From the NCBI RefSeq assembly GCF_042477335.2, contig NC_091262.1, positions 71,224,001 to 71,288,000 on the forward strand: DNA of 64,000 nucleotides, in the 5' to 3' direction. Position 1 is the stretch's first letter; the number at the start of each line of letters is the position of its first letter. The position numbers were made by a program, and so were the translations under genes. Under the pieces are notes generated by a model, which saw nothing but the letters and a program-made list of their open reading frames with translations, was not told where the DNA came from and searched no databases. This document shows, piece by piece, positions 46,801 through 56,633 of the stretch. Source of the stretch: Ovis canadensis (Eukaryota > Chordata > Mammalia > Artiodactyla > Bovidae).

Positions 46801-49800
46801 AAGATCTCACATACCTCCTGGCCAAAAAACCGTAACATAACACAGAAGCAACATTGTGACAAATTCAATAAAGACTTTATATATGGTCCACATAAAAAAA
46901 ATATTAAAAAATGAGACAATATCCTTAATCCCAAAAGTGGCTCTAATCAATGAATAAGAAAAAGACTACCAACCCAAGAGAAAAATGGGCAATTTAACGT
47001 GAAAAGATTCATACCTGGAAGAAACACAAAGGGCCAAAAGACCCATGAAGCAATGTGCAATCTTGTCAATAACAGAAAAAATGTAAATGAAAGTCAGACA
47101 GCTATCATTTCTCCAGCAGCCGTGTACAATGGGGTGAAAAATTTGTTCAAACGTTTTGAAGAACAATCCAGCAATATCCACAAGGTGAGAGATGTTTACA
47201 GTAGACTTTGGGAAATTCCACTTCTAGGGATTAATTTTACAGAACTCTGCAGAGACCTGCGTTGACTGCAGCTCAGTCGGTTAGAAGAAAAAATCCAAAT
47301 ATAATTGAATAAACTATGATTTTTTTTCCTATTCACATGCTGAAATATGATGTTGCCATCAAAAAGGGCAGATCAGACCTACTTCTCTTCATTTTTGTGT
47401 GCTGACATGGAAAGAAGCCAAGACATATATTCAGTGGAGAAAAAGCAAGTTATATGAGAACACATAGGATGCTGTTTCTTTTTTTTTCTTTTCAAAGCAC
47501 ACATGTATTTGCACATATATGAGAAGGGCCTGGAAGGATGGATTCCATTTTTAAGATGGGCGGCCTCTGAGAAGAAAGGAGGGGGATCAACAGGTGTGAG
47601 AGTCACTGACAACCAGGGCCCTGCCTACTGACAAAGGGGACTCAGGGCTAGTTACTGCGCAGGCCTGGGGGAGAGCGGCCTTCCAGTCCAGCAATTCCTG
47701 GGGTGTGCTGCGTGGGGCAGGCCTCTTCTCAGAAGCACAACAGAAACAAGGAAGGGGACCCATAACCCACGAGGTGGAAAGGGCTAAACACTGGAGGTGT
47801 GGCTCCCCCAGAAAGAGCCCTGGACTGAGCTGGAGGTTCCCTGGCACCAGACCCCAGTCCTGCCGGGTGGGCAGGCCGACACTTGGAGGGCAGGGCAGGT
47901 AGCTGTCTCAGGGGTCAGCTCCTCACAAGCCCACTCTCGAGGTGTTGTGTGAAGCATTTTCCTGGCGGGTTCATCCAAAACTCCAGCCTCCTGCACAAAA
48001 GCAGGGCTGATCCTGACTCGGAAGCAACGGTCCTCAGGGGCTGCACCGCTCTCCTCTTCGTCCTCCAAGACTCCAGGCCCTCCTACTAACCACCAGCTCT
48101 GCCACGTGCCTCCCACCCAAGCCCCGGGCGCCCTGTGGGACCAAGGAGAGGAGGGGAGAGCACCTGGGCGCCAGCTCTGGGCCGGACCCCCTGCAGCAGG
48201 CAGGGAGGGCCAGGCCTTCCTCATGCCCCCCCGCTGCCACCACCACCCCTACTTGAAGGGAAGGCAACCCCCGCATCACAGATGAGCAGACGACTCAGAA
48301 AGGCCCGGTGACTGCCCAGGCCACACGGGGAGGGCTGAGATTTGAGCCCAGGCTTGTCAGTGCCAAACCCTGTTTTTTTCCACTACCATGTGTCACTAAC
48401 CTCAAAAAGGACAGGACTTTTGTTTCCTCAATAAACTGTAGGAGGCAGAGACTCCATGACCGAAGCAGGGACCCCGTCTGGACAATGCCATCGCCTGGAC
48501 ACCAGGGGGCGCCCGGGAGCGGGGCCAGAGAGTCCTCAACCCAAGTAAAGGTGAAGAGAGGCAGTCCACGGAGGGGCCAGGAGCCGGATTCAGGAACCAC
48601 TGGCCAAGACGATACCTCAAGGCCGTGGGTTCAGATTCCAGCCCTGCACGCAGCAGCTCTGTGGCCTTAGCCAATTAGACTCAAGGGACACCAGTAACCT
48701 CACTGCTCTGGGGGGTAACCGTAGTGTCTTTCTCACGGGGGTCATCGTGAGGATTAAATTAGCTAATACAGTGCCTGGCATGCACCCAGTGCTGTCAGGC
48801 TCAGCTACCTGAGCGCTGACAAAGTGGCCCCAGAGGAATAGGGACCTGCAAGCCACACAACACAGGGGTTTCAGGCAGACCCGGGGCCTGGGCCTCGACT
48901 CCAAGGCCTCTCTCGCTGTCTCCTCTCCCACCAACAGCCCTGTGCAGCTCCCCAAGGGTGGACAGCCAGCCTCCAACCCTGAGTGAGAGCCCCCCGGCTT
49001 GACCACACACACCCACCCGAGGCAGCTGCTCTGCAGGGATCATTTTTCTAGGCTCTTCAGCAAGTTATTTTCTCTTTGCTTGGTGTCTAGATTATTCCAA
49101 TTTAACCTAGCCCCTAAATGGCCTCCAAGATGAGTCCTGATTAAATTCCCACAAAACCCACAAGCAGAGACGCTCGATCTGCAGAGGGCACCCCCTTCCC
49201 CGGGGAGGCCCTTCATCCGATGGCCATCTGTCACCCCCCAGAGTATGCGTATGTGGGAGATGCCGGGGGAGCTGCCTTGTACCCACAGCCATCTCGGAAG
49301 GGCCTCTGCGCCCTCCACTAGGTGGTCTGAGACCTTCCACTGCCTGCTGCCCCCGGGGCCAAGGACACACACCCACCTCATCAGTCACAGCCCAGCTTTC
49401 TCAGCCATCGCTCCAGCCAGTTTAGGAGCCGGCGAGAGCCTTGCCTGGGATTGTGTGGCCTGGGGCGGTAGGGCCAGGCCTTGGGCTCTGGACTTCCGCC
49501 TCAAAACCCCAGCCCTGGGCAGCAAAGCAGGTGCCCGTGAGAGACAACGCCTGCAGATGCGAGTCTAGCAATCCTGGCTGGTGACTCAGCCTCCCCACCT
49601 CCCCTCAGGCCTGCAGCAGGCAATGTTCAACCTCCAGGAAGCTCCTGTCCTTGGCTTGAACTGGATCCAAGTTCAAGGCCATCTGTGCCTCTGGTAAAGG
49701 GTGTGGGTGCAGCCGCACCCAGAAGGCATCATCCATGTGGGAAACCCCAAGAACTCTGGGGTGGGTCCCTCTGTAAGCCTACCGACCTCATGCTGTAATG

Positions 49801-52800
49801 TTAGCTGGGCACATGGTTGCCCAGAATAAAGACCACAGTTCCCAGTTCCTTTGCACCTCAGTAGGTAACTCAGTTCTGGCCACTGAGATATGAACAGAGC
49901 ATCACCATAGCTTCCGGAACTTTCCCTTCAAAGATACCCAGAGCTGTTTCCCTTTGCTTCCTCTTTCTTAGTCCCTCTCTATCCTAATGTCTAGATTGTG
50001 GGTGTGGCTGGTAGAGTTTCAGCACCACCCTGGACCAGGAGGGGCCACACCAGAAGAACAAAGGGGCTGGGGAAACTTGGGCTTTTACAGGAGAGAGAAA
50101 CGAAGCCCCTCTCATTTAATCCACCCTCCCCCAGGTCTCTACTGTGGCAGCAACTGTCTGTGGGTTTGGGACAGACAGGTCAGAGGCCGAAGGAGCCAGC
50201 CTCCACCGGCAAGCTCTGAATTAGAAATGAACTCTGGGAGCATGGAACTGAGATGGTGTGAACCATGCCGAGGTCCTCAGACAGGTGAGGCTGGGAGCTC
50301 CCCACAGCTGATGCTCTGCATGGAGAGGGATGGCCGCCTCAGTCCAGGGCTCTGTCCGCTCTCCCCAGGGGACCCTGCCCACGTGTGTCAGCCCACTGGG
50401 CCACCCCCACTGCAGAGCAGGGGACCTTGGTCCCTCCCTGCAGCGCCTCCTCCATACCGCCCTGTCTTCTGTGCCGCCATCCGGGCTCTCTGAGGACAGG
50501 GAGAGCCACCTTGGCACAGGGGGGTAGTGACAACTCCCAGGAGCCTCTGCCAAGCCCCTTCTCCCAACACAAAAGCGGTGTCACTTGGACAGCTGCAATT
50601 GAGGAACTTAGAAGGTAATTACAGCCCTTTGCTGCAGGGCCTCCAAGAATAGTGGGAGCAGGGTGGGGGCGGCCGGGGATGCACTTCCCAGAGAAGGTGC
50701 TCTGCATCTCACAGACGCAGCCTCGCCTTGGAGAACGGGACGTGGGAGCCAGCAGTGAACCGCCCCGGGTGGGCAGGAAAAGGCTCCAGGAAGCCCCAGC
50801 CACTGCCTACCCTCCTGGAAGAACACCAGCCCGGGGCTTGGCGCGCACGATAAGGAAAACCTCGGGTGCAGCGGTCACGGCCCACCCACACAATTCCTGC
50901 TGGCCCAGGACCAAGCCGGTCTTGAGACTTGGGTCAACAAGTTCTTGCTGGGCCCTCTAGCGGGACACCCCCGCGCTGACCTCTCTTGTGTTTGAGCTGA
51001 GTGGGGTCTGTCCTGTGTCCCCACTGGGAGCCAGTCACCCACCCCTCACACCTGTGGGGGTCGCCCTCCACAACAGGATACAGGTGATGGTCATCAAGAT
51101 CCATCCCTAGGCCATGTCTGCACTGCCTGTCTAACATGCATCCTCATCTCACTCACCAGCTCACATACCTTCAAAGGCTGCTCATGAATGGGGTCCCCCA
51201 CTGCCCGAGGTGTTCCAAGTCCCCCGACCCCTGGCCGGTGGTCCACAAGTTGACACAAGTACCCACTTCAGCTCCTCCCCTGCTCTGCTCACACCTCTGC
51301 CCTGTCTGGGAGGCCCAGGCTGTCACCCCCTCAATGCTCGCCCTCCCGAGAGTTAGACCTGCCTCCTGTGCGCCCTGCAGTCTCACGCCCAAACTCACGT
51401 GCTCACACACTAGATCCAGGCTCACTTTGACCCCCAGCCCTGTTTCTCTGCTCATAAAAACAGAGACAGACTCTTAAGAGCCAATCCAGTCAGCTCAGCC
51501 CTTTCCAGTGTAACAGGAGCAGGAAGAGTGGACCCTACTGCTGGGTGACCCCATGGGCTAAGGCCCAAGCTAAGAGCACTTCAGACATCATCCCAGGTAC
51601 TCCAACCTTGGGCCCTGTGGATAAACTACTTTTTATCCATCTTACAGAAAACAGGCAAGGTCAGGGCAAGTGACTTGGCCAAGACCACAAGGCAGCAAGA
51701 TTTGTAACCAACCTTAGTCTGTCCCCTCCTCAAAGTCTGAGCATTTTGCTCTAAAAAAGCCCTCTCAGCGGTACCCTCCCTAATCCCATCAGAAAGCATC
51801 ACTCTTCTAATGGATGTGTTGCCTCTGCTGACCTGCAACTCTGCCCATTAACTGGGCCTTCTCATCTTTTACGGTCATCTCCTGTCCCTTCACAAATAGT
51901 TGGCATCCAATGTACACTCTTCCTAGGAAGAGGCAGATTTCCTTTCTAGCATTGTTTGGCCAAGACATCACTATGGATCTTCCTTCTCCTCTAGTAGTAC
52001 TGGTTGGACCCAGGGAAAGAACGCAAAGAGAACAGAAATTGACACGGTCACTGATCACTCCAGACCCAAGGATGGAAGGATGCTAGTGTGCTGAAGAAGT
52101 CTGACTGCTTTGGGGCCTTCTAGGAAGTCACGTCCACGCTCTGTGTTGTTCAGTTGCCCAGCCATGTCCGACTCTTCACGACCCCACGGACTGCAGCAAC
52201 GCCAGGTCGCCCTGTCCCTCACCATCTCCCGGCGTTTGCCCAAGCTCATGCCCATGCCCTGTGCTTCCTGGCAAAGGCCAGCCACCCAGAGCAAGGGGCC
52301 TTAAGACCTCTTCCAGGATGCCCAGGTCCAGCATCTAGCTCCCGCACAGAGCAGAGAACCAAGCGGGCATTGATTCCCCTGGCCAGGGTCCACGACTGCA
52401 CCCATGCCAGGGGCTTAGTAGATCCAGGGCCCTCTGACTACAGACACGGAAGTCAAGCTTAGGTGTTAGGAGCCGGGAAGCCTGAGGGGGAGAGGCCTGG
52501 CTAGATTCTGACTGGGAGGTTTCCAGGCTGTGTGATGCTGGTACATCAGCGAACCTCTCAGGACCTCCTCTGCCACCCAGGGAGGATGACCCAGCCCACC
52601 CTGATGAGCACCAGCAGGGAGAAGGTAAGAGGAAGGCTAAGCCCAGTGCTGGGCACTCAGGACATACCCAAAAGACGCTGCTCCTATCTGCCACGCTGGT
52701 CCTGTGAGCCAAGGCACCCAGCATCACATGAACAACACACACCTCGGGGCAAGTCACCACCCTGGTCAGGGTTCAAGGCAGCCCCTTGAGGCCACACACA

Positions 52801-53703
52801 CGGAACCTAGATAGCAGGAGCGGGGGCTGCCTCTCCCTCCTCAGAGATGAATCCTCACCCAGCCCCAGGGCCCAGGAAAAGCACTTAAAAAAAAGAAATT
52901 TTTTTTTTTTTTTAAGAACTCTATGCAGGGACTGTGCGGACCAGGCGGAGAATTAAGAGCTTACTGAGTGTGAATCTTTCTGAAACGCCTTTCTCACATA
53001 AACAGACACCTTGGGAAAGCGGTCTGACATTTCTGGCGCTGCCCTGCCCGGGGACGCGGGGAGCGTGAGTCCTCTGGGGCAGGAGCCGGCAGCTGGCAGG
53101 AGACACTCTCGCAGCTAAGAGGGAGGTTCCGGCCTGCGAGAACAACACGTACCCCCGAGAGGTCCAGCCGCCACATGACATATCTCCACGCGTTTGATTA
53201 AAGGCCTCTAATTTCTCTGTTTGTCTCTCTTGCCCGGTTACATAACTCCCCTTGCCTGTCTGCCGCTGAGCTGTTCACACGCTTCTGCTCTCTAACCACT
53301 GTGTTATCTGGATATTTCATCACACACATGGGTTTAAGACAACAAAACAAATCTGTCTTGAAGTGGCTGGAGCTACTCTCCCAAAAAGCACCCTGGGGCT
53401 TTCACTACCTAACTCTGCCAGTCAGAGGAAGGAGGAAAAAGGAAAGGCCCTCCCCAGAATGTACAACTGCTTCCTGTGTCAAAGTGCTTAAAACAACCAG
53501 ACCCCATCTCTCACCCATACAAGGACCACCTTATGTCCACGAGGTGGGCCGACTGCCATCAGGGCCAAGCCACTCGAGTACGTACCTTTCATGTAGGCCT
53601 CGATCTTCCGGATGAGCTCATAGGATTTGGACCGGTCAAGCAGGGTCCTGATGGCGGGAAGAGGGTCCAGGACAATGGTCTCCGGGTGCGCATCAATGTA
53701 TTC
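13491..53703 (-). CDS. ITPK1: Inositol-tetrakisphosphate 1-kinase, 3' part of gene (seven coding exons)
   Basis: Cytosolic ATP-grasp enzyme: it phosphorylates Ins(1,3,4)P3 at the 5- or 6-hydroxyl, interconverts Ins(3,4,5,6)P4 and Ins(1,3,4,5,6)P5, and so feeds higher inositol phosphates and controls a chloride-channel inhibitor. Exons 53586-53703, 33720-33818, 33395-33435, 29448-29613, 23841-23908, 18657-18819 and 13491-13849 join in frame into 337 residues. With the 82 human-equivalent residues before them this makes 419, the cattle length I recall (human 414). Active-site residues are kept: Arg in LLDRSK, Lys in [13 protein letters not shown] with both His, Lys in LYKVF, and the metal ligands Asp, Asp and Asn in FGIDII and VIDINAF. 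All junctions are GT-AG. Exons encoding residues 1-82 are beyond 64000. Confidence 0.97.
14131..14345 (+). mobile_element. Bov-tA SINE
   Basis: Head gggcttcccagatg, tRNA B box gttcgacccctgg, body ggcaacccattccgg and tail agtcagacacgactgagtga are diagnostic. Flanking acgtggtctg and atgtggtttg may be an eroded target duplication. Confidence 0.9.
15325..15430 (+). repeat. MIR SINE
   Basis: Core cccattttacagatgaggaa, then gtggaggcacagagttaagt. Boundaries are approximate. Confidence 0.8.
15607..15885 (+). mobile_element. BovB LINE 3' fragment
   Basis: Starts within gatattcattggagggac, continues through gatgctgaagctgaagctcc and the AGGAGGAGAAGGGG region, and ends at gactgagcgactgaac. It is heavily 5'-truncated. 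Confidence 0.88.
18657..18819 (-). CDS. ITPK1: ITPK1 coding exon, residues 247-300 (metal-binding)
   Basis: Acceptor tgtgttggcag, donor GTGAGC. It encodes 54 residues, [40 protein letters not shown] and [14 protein letters not shown], plus one base of Gly. It contains Asp (FGID), Asp and Asn (VIDIN), the three magnesium ligands matching human Asp281, Asp295 and Asn297. It appears identical to human. Confidence 0.97.
19176..19407 (+). mobile_element. Bov-tA SINE with target duplication
   Basis: Head gagcttcccaggtggcacta, B box gttcgatccctgg and tail gagagtcagacacaactgaa. The 12-base duplication agcctgtaaaag is perfect at 19164-19175 and 19408-19419, so the insertion is fairly young. Confidence 0.95.
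20425..20935 (+). mobile_element. L1 LINE 3' fragment
   Basis: Contains the familiar L1 strings cagcagttccaccctagg, ttcacagctgcattattcac and aatgtccatcaacagatgac. It is interrupted by a G-rich stretch and has no intact frame. Confidence 0.8.
20941..21086 (+). mobile_element. CHR-type SINE
   Basis: Head acttcctggcagtccagtgg then ttaagactccatgctccc, B box gttcaatccc, and an A/T-rich tail. It is inserted immediately after the L1 fragment. Confidence 0.85.
23841..23908 (-). CDS. ITPK1: ITPK1 coding exon, residues 224-246
   Basis: Acceptor cgtttcag, donor GTATGT. The 68 bases finish an Asp codon and encode [20 protein letters not shown] then TA, ending in phase 0. The final codon is GCG (Ala), where human has Glu before LDKIEG. 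That is a single A-to-C difference next to the splice donor, so the exact boundary deserves an RNA check. Confidence 0.93.
26619..26809 (-). mobile_element. hAT-type DNA transposon remnant
   Basis: Right end tgacccctg and the inner gtttattggaacgcagcccc and cgcccattcacttacg match a common mammalian hAT repeat with cagggg termini. The left part is degraded. The family name was not resolved. Confidence 0.55.
27561..27752 (+). mobile_element. Bov-tA SINE
   Basis: Head gggctttcccaggggctcag, B box gttcgatccctgg, and tail gcaaagagtcacatatgact. A short internal deletion removes part of the gaggaaatggcaac segment. Confidence 0.92.
29448..29613 (-). CDS. ITPK1: ITPK1 coding exon, residues 169-223
   Basis: Acceptor ctctccccag before ATGGCCATCGTG, donor GTAAGT. 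It encodes 55 residues, [40 protein letters not shown] and [15 protein letters not shown], plus one base of an Asp codon. This is the core of the ATP-grasp fold; the Lys of LYKVF matches human Lys199. The only clear change from human is Asn to Ser in GLNAIQ. Confidence 0.97.
30050..30260 (+). repeat. MIR SINE
   Basis: Core cccttttacagatgaggaaa then ctgaggccctgaggcactta, preceded by the cctcacatcctgcccc segment. Boundaries are approximate. Confidence 0.8.
30705..30765. repeat. Alternating purine-pyrimidine (TG/CG) tract
   Basis: Runs of tgtgtgtatata and gtgtgtgcgtgtgtatgcgc followed by gcacacgtgcgcac. Mostly alternating purine-pyrimidine, with a self-complementary gcgcacacgtgcgc core. Confidence 0.7.
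31581..31777 (-). mobile_element. Bov-tA SINE
   Basis: Reads in reverse from cttcagtcacttcagttatg, through the reversed body caggcaagaatactggagtg, to gagctacttgggaagcc (the reversed head). The (GCT)21 tract begins at the next base, at the 5' end of the element. Confidence 0.92.
31778..31840. repeat. Perfect (GCT)21 microsatellite
   Basis: Twenty-one uninterrupted GCT units. On the ITPK1 pre-mRNA strand it reads as (AGC)21, a CAG-type repeat. It adjoins the 5' end of a Bov-tA SINE. Confidence 0.98.
33395..33435 (-). CDS. ITPK1: ITPK1 41-base coding exon with catalytic Lys and His
   Basis: Minus-strand acceptor ccccacccacag, donor GTGAGT. The 41 bases finish Ile and encode [13 protein letters not shown], identical to human 156-168. 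It supplies the nucleotide-binding Lys157 and His162 and His167 near the substrate. It is very small, so it is easy to miss by gene prediction, but both splice sites and phases fit its neighbours exactly. Confidence 0.95.
33436..33719 (-). other. ITPK1: ITPK1 short intron between the 41-base exon and its upstream neighbour
   Basis: A 284-base GC-rich intron with GT-AG ends. No repeat is recognised. Its shortness against the nearly 20-kb upstream intron probably helps define the tiny exon; this is inference. Confidence 0.85.
33720..33818 (-). CDS. ITPK1: ITPK1 coding exon, residues 122-154
   Basis: Acceptor ccgtccccag, donor GTGAGC. The 99 bases finish an Asp codon and encode [20 protein letters not shown] and [12 protein letters not shown], leaving one base for Ile. 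This starts the central ATP-grasp domain. Human has EKNGLT where this has EENGLA. It is only 284 bases from the next exon, after an intron of nearly 20 kb. Confidence 0.96.
35748..36247 (-). mobile_element. BovB LINE 3' fragment
   Basis: Reverse copy from gtttagtcactaagtcatgt to the reversed cctagacagc start. It encodes, on the minus strand and in pieces, the [17 protein letters not shown] end of the BovB protein with frame breaks. About the same truncation point as the copy at 9606. Confidence 0.92.
36380..36500 (+). repeat. MIR SINE
   Basis: Core cccattttaaagatatggga then aatgaggcacagagaggtga and gtcacacagtgagtaa. Boundaries are approximate. Confidence 0.8.
36585..37745 (+). mobile_element. 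L1 LINE 3' fragment
   Basis: About 1.15 kb of L1 ORF2 end and 3' UTR: acatttgacattgtcaaaat, gaatattcacagcagtgtta, caagtgtccatcaactgatg, ggaatattattcaggcataa, ending in a 15-A tail. The frame is broken by many stops. Confidence 0.88.
41464..41580 (+). mobile_element. CHR-type SINE, partial
   Basis: Head cacttccctggcggtccagc, then aatgcaggggacaccggttc and gatccctggtcttgg. The 3' end is unclear. Confidence 0.8.
41888..42089 (+). mobile_element. Bov-tA SINE, 5'-truncated
   Basis: Lacks the usual gggcttccc head. It keeps gtgactcagtggtaaagaat, the gtttgatccctgag B box and the gagtcggacatgacttagta tail. Confidence 0.9.
42570..42783 (-). mobile_element. Bov-tA SINE
   Basis: Reverse copy from gtgtgcgtgcccagtcactt to gagtcacctgggaagccc. 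It ends a few bases before an MLT1-like LTR. Confidence 0.92.
42786..43085 (+). repeat. MLT1-like LTR remnant
   Basis: Old solo LTR fragment with cctaaattcacatgctgaag, gaggtgattaagtgaagatg, gccagcaccttggtcttgga and cagcctccagaactgtgaga. No viral genes. The family is assigned from memory. Confidence 0.65.
46721..46850 (+). mobile_element. CHR-type SINE
   Basis: Head gggacttccccagtggtcca, tRNA-like cctccaatgcaggaggtgcg, B box gttcgatccttgg, and the aaaaaaccgtaacataacac tail. Confidence 0.87.
46870..47420 (+). mobile_element. L1 LINE fragment (degraded)
   Basis: L1 ORF2-end-like strings: gagaaaaatgggcaattta, cacaaagggccaaaagaccc, and aattccacttctagggatta. Borders are uncertain. Confidence 0.65.
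48620..48790 (-). repeat. MIR SINE
   Basis: Reverse MIR: gtgggttcagattccagccc, agcagctctgtggccttagc, and gaggattaaattagctaata with cagtgcctggcatgc. Boundaries are approximate. Confidence 0.78.
52145..52262 (-). mobile_element. BovB-type 3' end fragment
   Basis: Reverse orientation: ttgttcagttgcccagccat, cgaccccacggactgcagca, and caccatctcccggcgtttgc. Only the last 120 or so bases of the element remain. Confidence 0.82.
52884..52916. repeat. A/T-rich inverted repeat
   Basis: CTTAAAAAAAA is followed by gaaa and a run of 15 T ending TTTTTTTTAAG, so an 11-base stem is possible. Probably a fused pair of homopolymer tracts. Confidence 0.6.
53586..53703 (-). CDS. ITPK1: ITPK1 coding exon, residues 83-121
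   Basis: On the minus strand the acceptor is ttttccttccag before GAATACATTGATGCG, and the donor is GTACGT after ...GAGGCCTACATGAAAG. It encodes [20 protein letters not shown] and then [19 protein letters not shown], plus the first base of an Asp codon. The Arg of LLDRSK matches human Arg106, an ATP-binding residue. The last full codon is Lys where human has Glu. It is the most upstream ITPK1 exon in the window; the exon with human QGPLDVIIHKLTDVILEADQ was not found in the remaining 10.3 kb. Confidence 0.96.
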
Positions 53704-54787
53704 CTGGAAGGAAAACACACTTTTTCTGGTTAGAGAAGGGAGACTGATGCTGAAACGGGTGATAAGCAGGATTTCATCCCGTGTGCCCTCCCGCATCTAT
53801 CCCTCTGTTCTCCGTCCTCCCACCAGGCCTGACTTCTGGCTGAGGCATCACCTGGTCTCAGGACACAGGCTCCATCCACTTAGCCCCACTGGGATCACAT
53901 GACTTTGATTAGACCAATCAGCGCTTTCTCCCTCCTGCGGCTGCTGTCTCAGGAGAGGACATGTGACGAGAGTCCGTCCAATCAGAGGTAGGCTCAGCAC
54001 TCTTGTTGGGAATGCTGGGACACGCTCCCTCCTGGAGGACAAGAGGAAGCTGGGAGACTGGGCAACTGGGAGCAGTCATCTAAGATCTGAAGGAGACAGG
54101 CCTGATGGAGCCAAGCTCAAAACAGAGCCCAAACTGAGAAACCAGAGCTGAGAAAAGGAGAACCACTGGGTTCTGATCAGCTGGGAAACCAGACCTGCTC
54201 CCAGGGTGGGTTACGCTCATTGAGAGTGGCCAGGACCCTGCCCTGATAAGGCTTCTGAGGCAGGGCCGGGGGAGTAGGATGCCAGGATTCTGTAGGTCTG
54301 TGAGAAGGTGATGAGACACGTGACATGGGCCAGCCACCTCACCCTCGGGCGCCCACTTCAACAAGTGCTTATTAGTACCCACTAGCTTCACAGTAGACCA
54401 TTGACAGGCAAGCAGAACTGTGATAAGATTAGTCTCTACAGTCTTTATTAGTCTTTACAGTCTTCTCGGGGAAATAACATTAAGGCACATGAGGAACAAG
54501 AAACCGTTATCTGTAACAGGAATTCAACAAAAGACACAGGAAGATGTTTCCAGGAAAAAAAAAAAACAAAAACACAGGGATCATGGCCCTGCCATGGGGC
54601 ACCTCTATGACTTGAGGAGCCCCAAGTCAGTGGGGGAGAGCAGCTTGTCAGGCAGACAAAGTAGAAGAGACCATCCCTCTGGCTCTAAAACTATGATGCT
54701 AAAGACAAAAGTGGGGGACACTGGCATAACAGGAGATGGGCTCAGAGAGGAGGCTGGGTGTAAGGAAGGCCATTCACCAGCTGTTGT

Positions 54788-55395
54788 TACTGTGGGTTGA
54801 ACTATGCACGCCCACCCCCAGATCTGTTCAAGTCCTAACCCCTGCTCCCTGTGAACGTGACCGTGTCTGGAAAGAATGTCTTCGGAGATGGAATCAAGTT
54901 AATGAAAGTGAAAGTCGCTCAGTCACGTCCGACTCTGAGACCCCATGGACTATACAGCCCATGGAATTCTCAGGCCAGAATACTGGAGTGGGTAGCCTTT
55001 CCCTTCTCCAGGGGATCTTCCCAAACCAGGCATCGAACCCAGGTCTCCTGCATTGTAGGCGGCTTCTTTACCAGCTGAGCCACAAGGGAATCAAGTTAAC
55101 GTGAGGTCATGCTGGATTCAGATGGACCCTCATCCATCGACTGGTATCTTCAAGTCAAGGAAAGTGGGGACACAAAGACACAGAGGGAGGGGGCTGTGTG
55201 AAGACGGAGACCATGAGTGAGGTCAGCGGCAAGGCAAGGATGGCCACAGCCACCACGACCCTCGCCCTCAGGCCCTTCAGAAGGAACCAACCCCACAGAC
55301 ACCTTGACTTCAGACTTCCAGCCTCCTTACCTGAGAGAATAACCTTCTGTTGTTTTAGGCCGCTCGGTCTGTGGTACTTTGTTGTGGGATCCCCA
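54788..55395 (+). repeat. MLT1-like LTR split by a SINE
   Basis: Left part has gtgggttgaactatgcacgc and aagtcctaacccctgctccc; the right part resumes with acgtgaggtcatgctggatt and runs to acaccttgacttcagacttc and ggtctgtggtactttgttgt. A Bov-tA element at 54903-55087 separates them. No viral gene is present. Confidence 0.65.
54903..55087 (-). mobile_element. Bov-tA SINE inside an LTR remnant
   Basis: Reverse copy from tgaaagtgaaagtcgctcag to ccagctgagccacaagg. The 12-base target duplication gaatcaagttaa is perfect at 54891-54902 and 55088-55099. Confidence 0.95.
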
Positions 55396-56402
55396 GGGAA
55401 TAAACACACCAGCTTAATTCACCCTCCCCTCCAACTCCACAAGCTCCCTCTGTGAGGTCAGCAGGGGCCAGGGGAAAAGCCATAATGCTTCTTTTCTAGC
55501 AAACCTTATCAGCAAAGAGTGCGCATTGGGATTATTCTTTATTTTTTCCCAGTGAACCTATTTTGGTGCCTAGGCATCATTTTTAAGAGCTCTCAACACA
55601 AAAGCCAGAGATTCATATCTCCCTCTCTGCAACCTGCTCCCGCCTGGTGTGCCAGAGTATCTGGTGATGGGCTCATTGGTGTCTTTGAATTTTTTTTTTT
55701 TTTTAATGTCTCTGCTTCCGAGGGGTGGCCAGTACACACATCTGAGGAGGCCGTCTTTCCATCCTCACACCTGTGAGGTCCACAGGGCCTATACACTCTT
55801 GCCCTGGGAAGGTCCTCTCCAGCATGCATCTGCAGACCCAACTGCAGAAGAGAAGCTGCCTTCATGCCTCTTCTTTCTGAGAGCCTGGCCCACTGCCTGG
55901 CTCACACAGACGGGCCAGCACTGGAAAGGCAGAGCCCACGTCTGGACCCAGAGGGAACAGGGGGACGAGCTCAGAGGTGTCCTTCAGGAAGGTCTATCCA
56001 GGGCTGTCCTCAGGCCAAGGGGCCATTCTCTCTCCTACGGCCGCGGCCTCACCCGTGCGCCGGTACCTCTCTGCTGCCGGATCCCCAGAGACAACTCTCC
56101 CTGTCGGCACGTTTCCTTCCCCAGAGTGTGTCCCTCAGAACTAGGCCTATACTGACACCAGAGCCTGTCACTCGGGAGACACCAAGACTGACATACATGA
56201 TAGCAATCAGACCAGTGTCCTTAAGGTCATCCACTCAAGTAAAGCAACTACATAGACTCCAATACAATTTAATTCTGAAAATAAATAAAAATGAAATGCT
56301 GAAATATTTTTTAAAAAAATACAGTTTGATGGGTAAATCTAAGAGAATAACATAAGTAAACTGAGAGATTACTTGGAATTAGATTATGGTGAACTTTATG
56401 AT

Positions 56403-56633
56403 CAGGGCTTCCCAGGAGGCGCTAGCAGTAGAGAACCTGCCTGCCGACGCAAGGAGACATACGAGACGCTGGTTCAATCCCTGGGCCGGGAAGATCCCCT
56501 AGAGGAGGGCATGGCAACCCACTCCAGTGTTCTTGTCTGGAGAATCCCATGGACAGAGGAGCCTGGAGGGCTACGTTCCCTAGGGTCACAAAGAGTCAGA
56601 CATGACTGAAGCGACTTAACAGGCATACACACA
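56403..56633 (+). mobile_element. Bov-tA SINE with target duplication
   Basis: Head cagggcttcccaggaggcgc, B box gttcaatccctgg, and tail gagtcagacatgactgaagc. The 11-base duplication aactttatgat is perfect at 56392-56402 and 56634-56644. Confidence 0.95.

Larger units (their letters stand above)
33819..53585 (-). other. ITPK1: ITPK1 large intron (about 19.8 kb)
   Basis: No coding exon found. Contents in order: MIR near 35240-35330, BovB (35748-36247), MIR (36380-36500), L1 (36585-37745), reverse MIR near 39640-39780, CHR (41464-41580), MIR near 41800-41885, Bov-tA (41888-42089), Bov-tA (42570-42783), MLT1-like LTR (42786-43085), MIR near 44760-44910, unique sequence 46330-46700, CHR (46721-46850), L1 (46870-47420), MIRs near 48280-48400 and 48620-48790, an unclassified old repeat near 49790-50120, MIR near 51570-51730, a BovB end (52145-52262) and an A/T hairpin (52884-52916). 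Confidence 0.7.
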
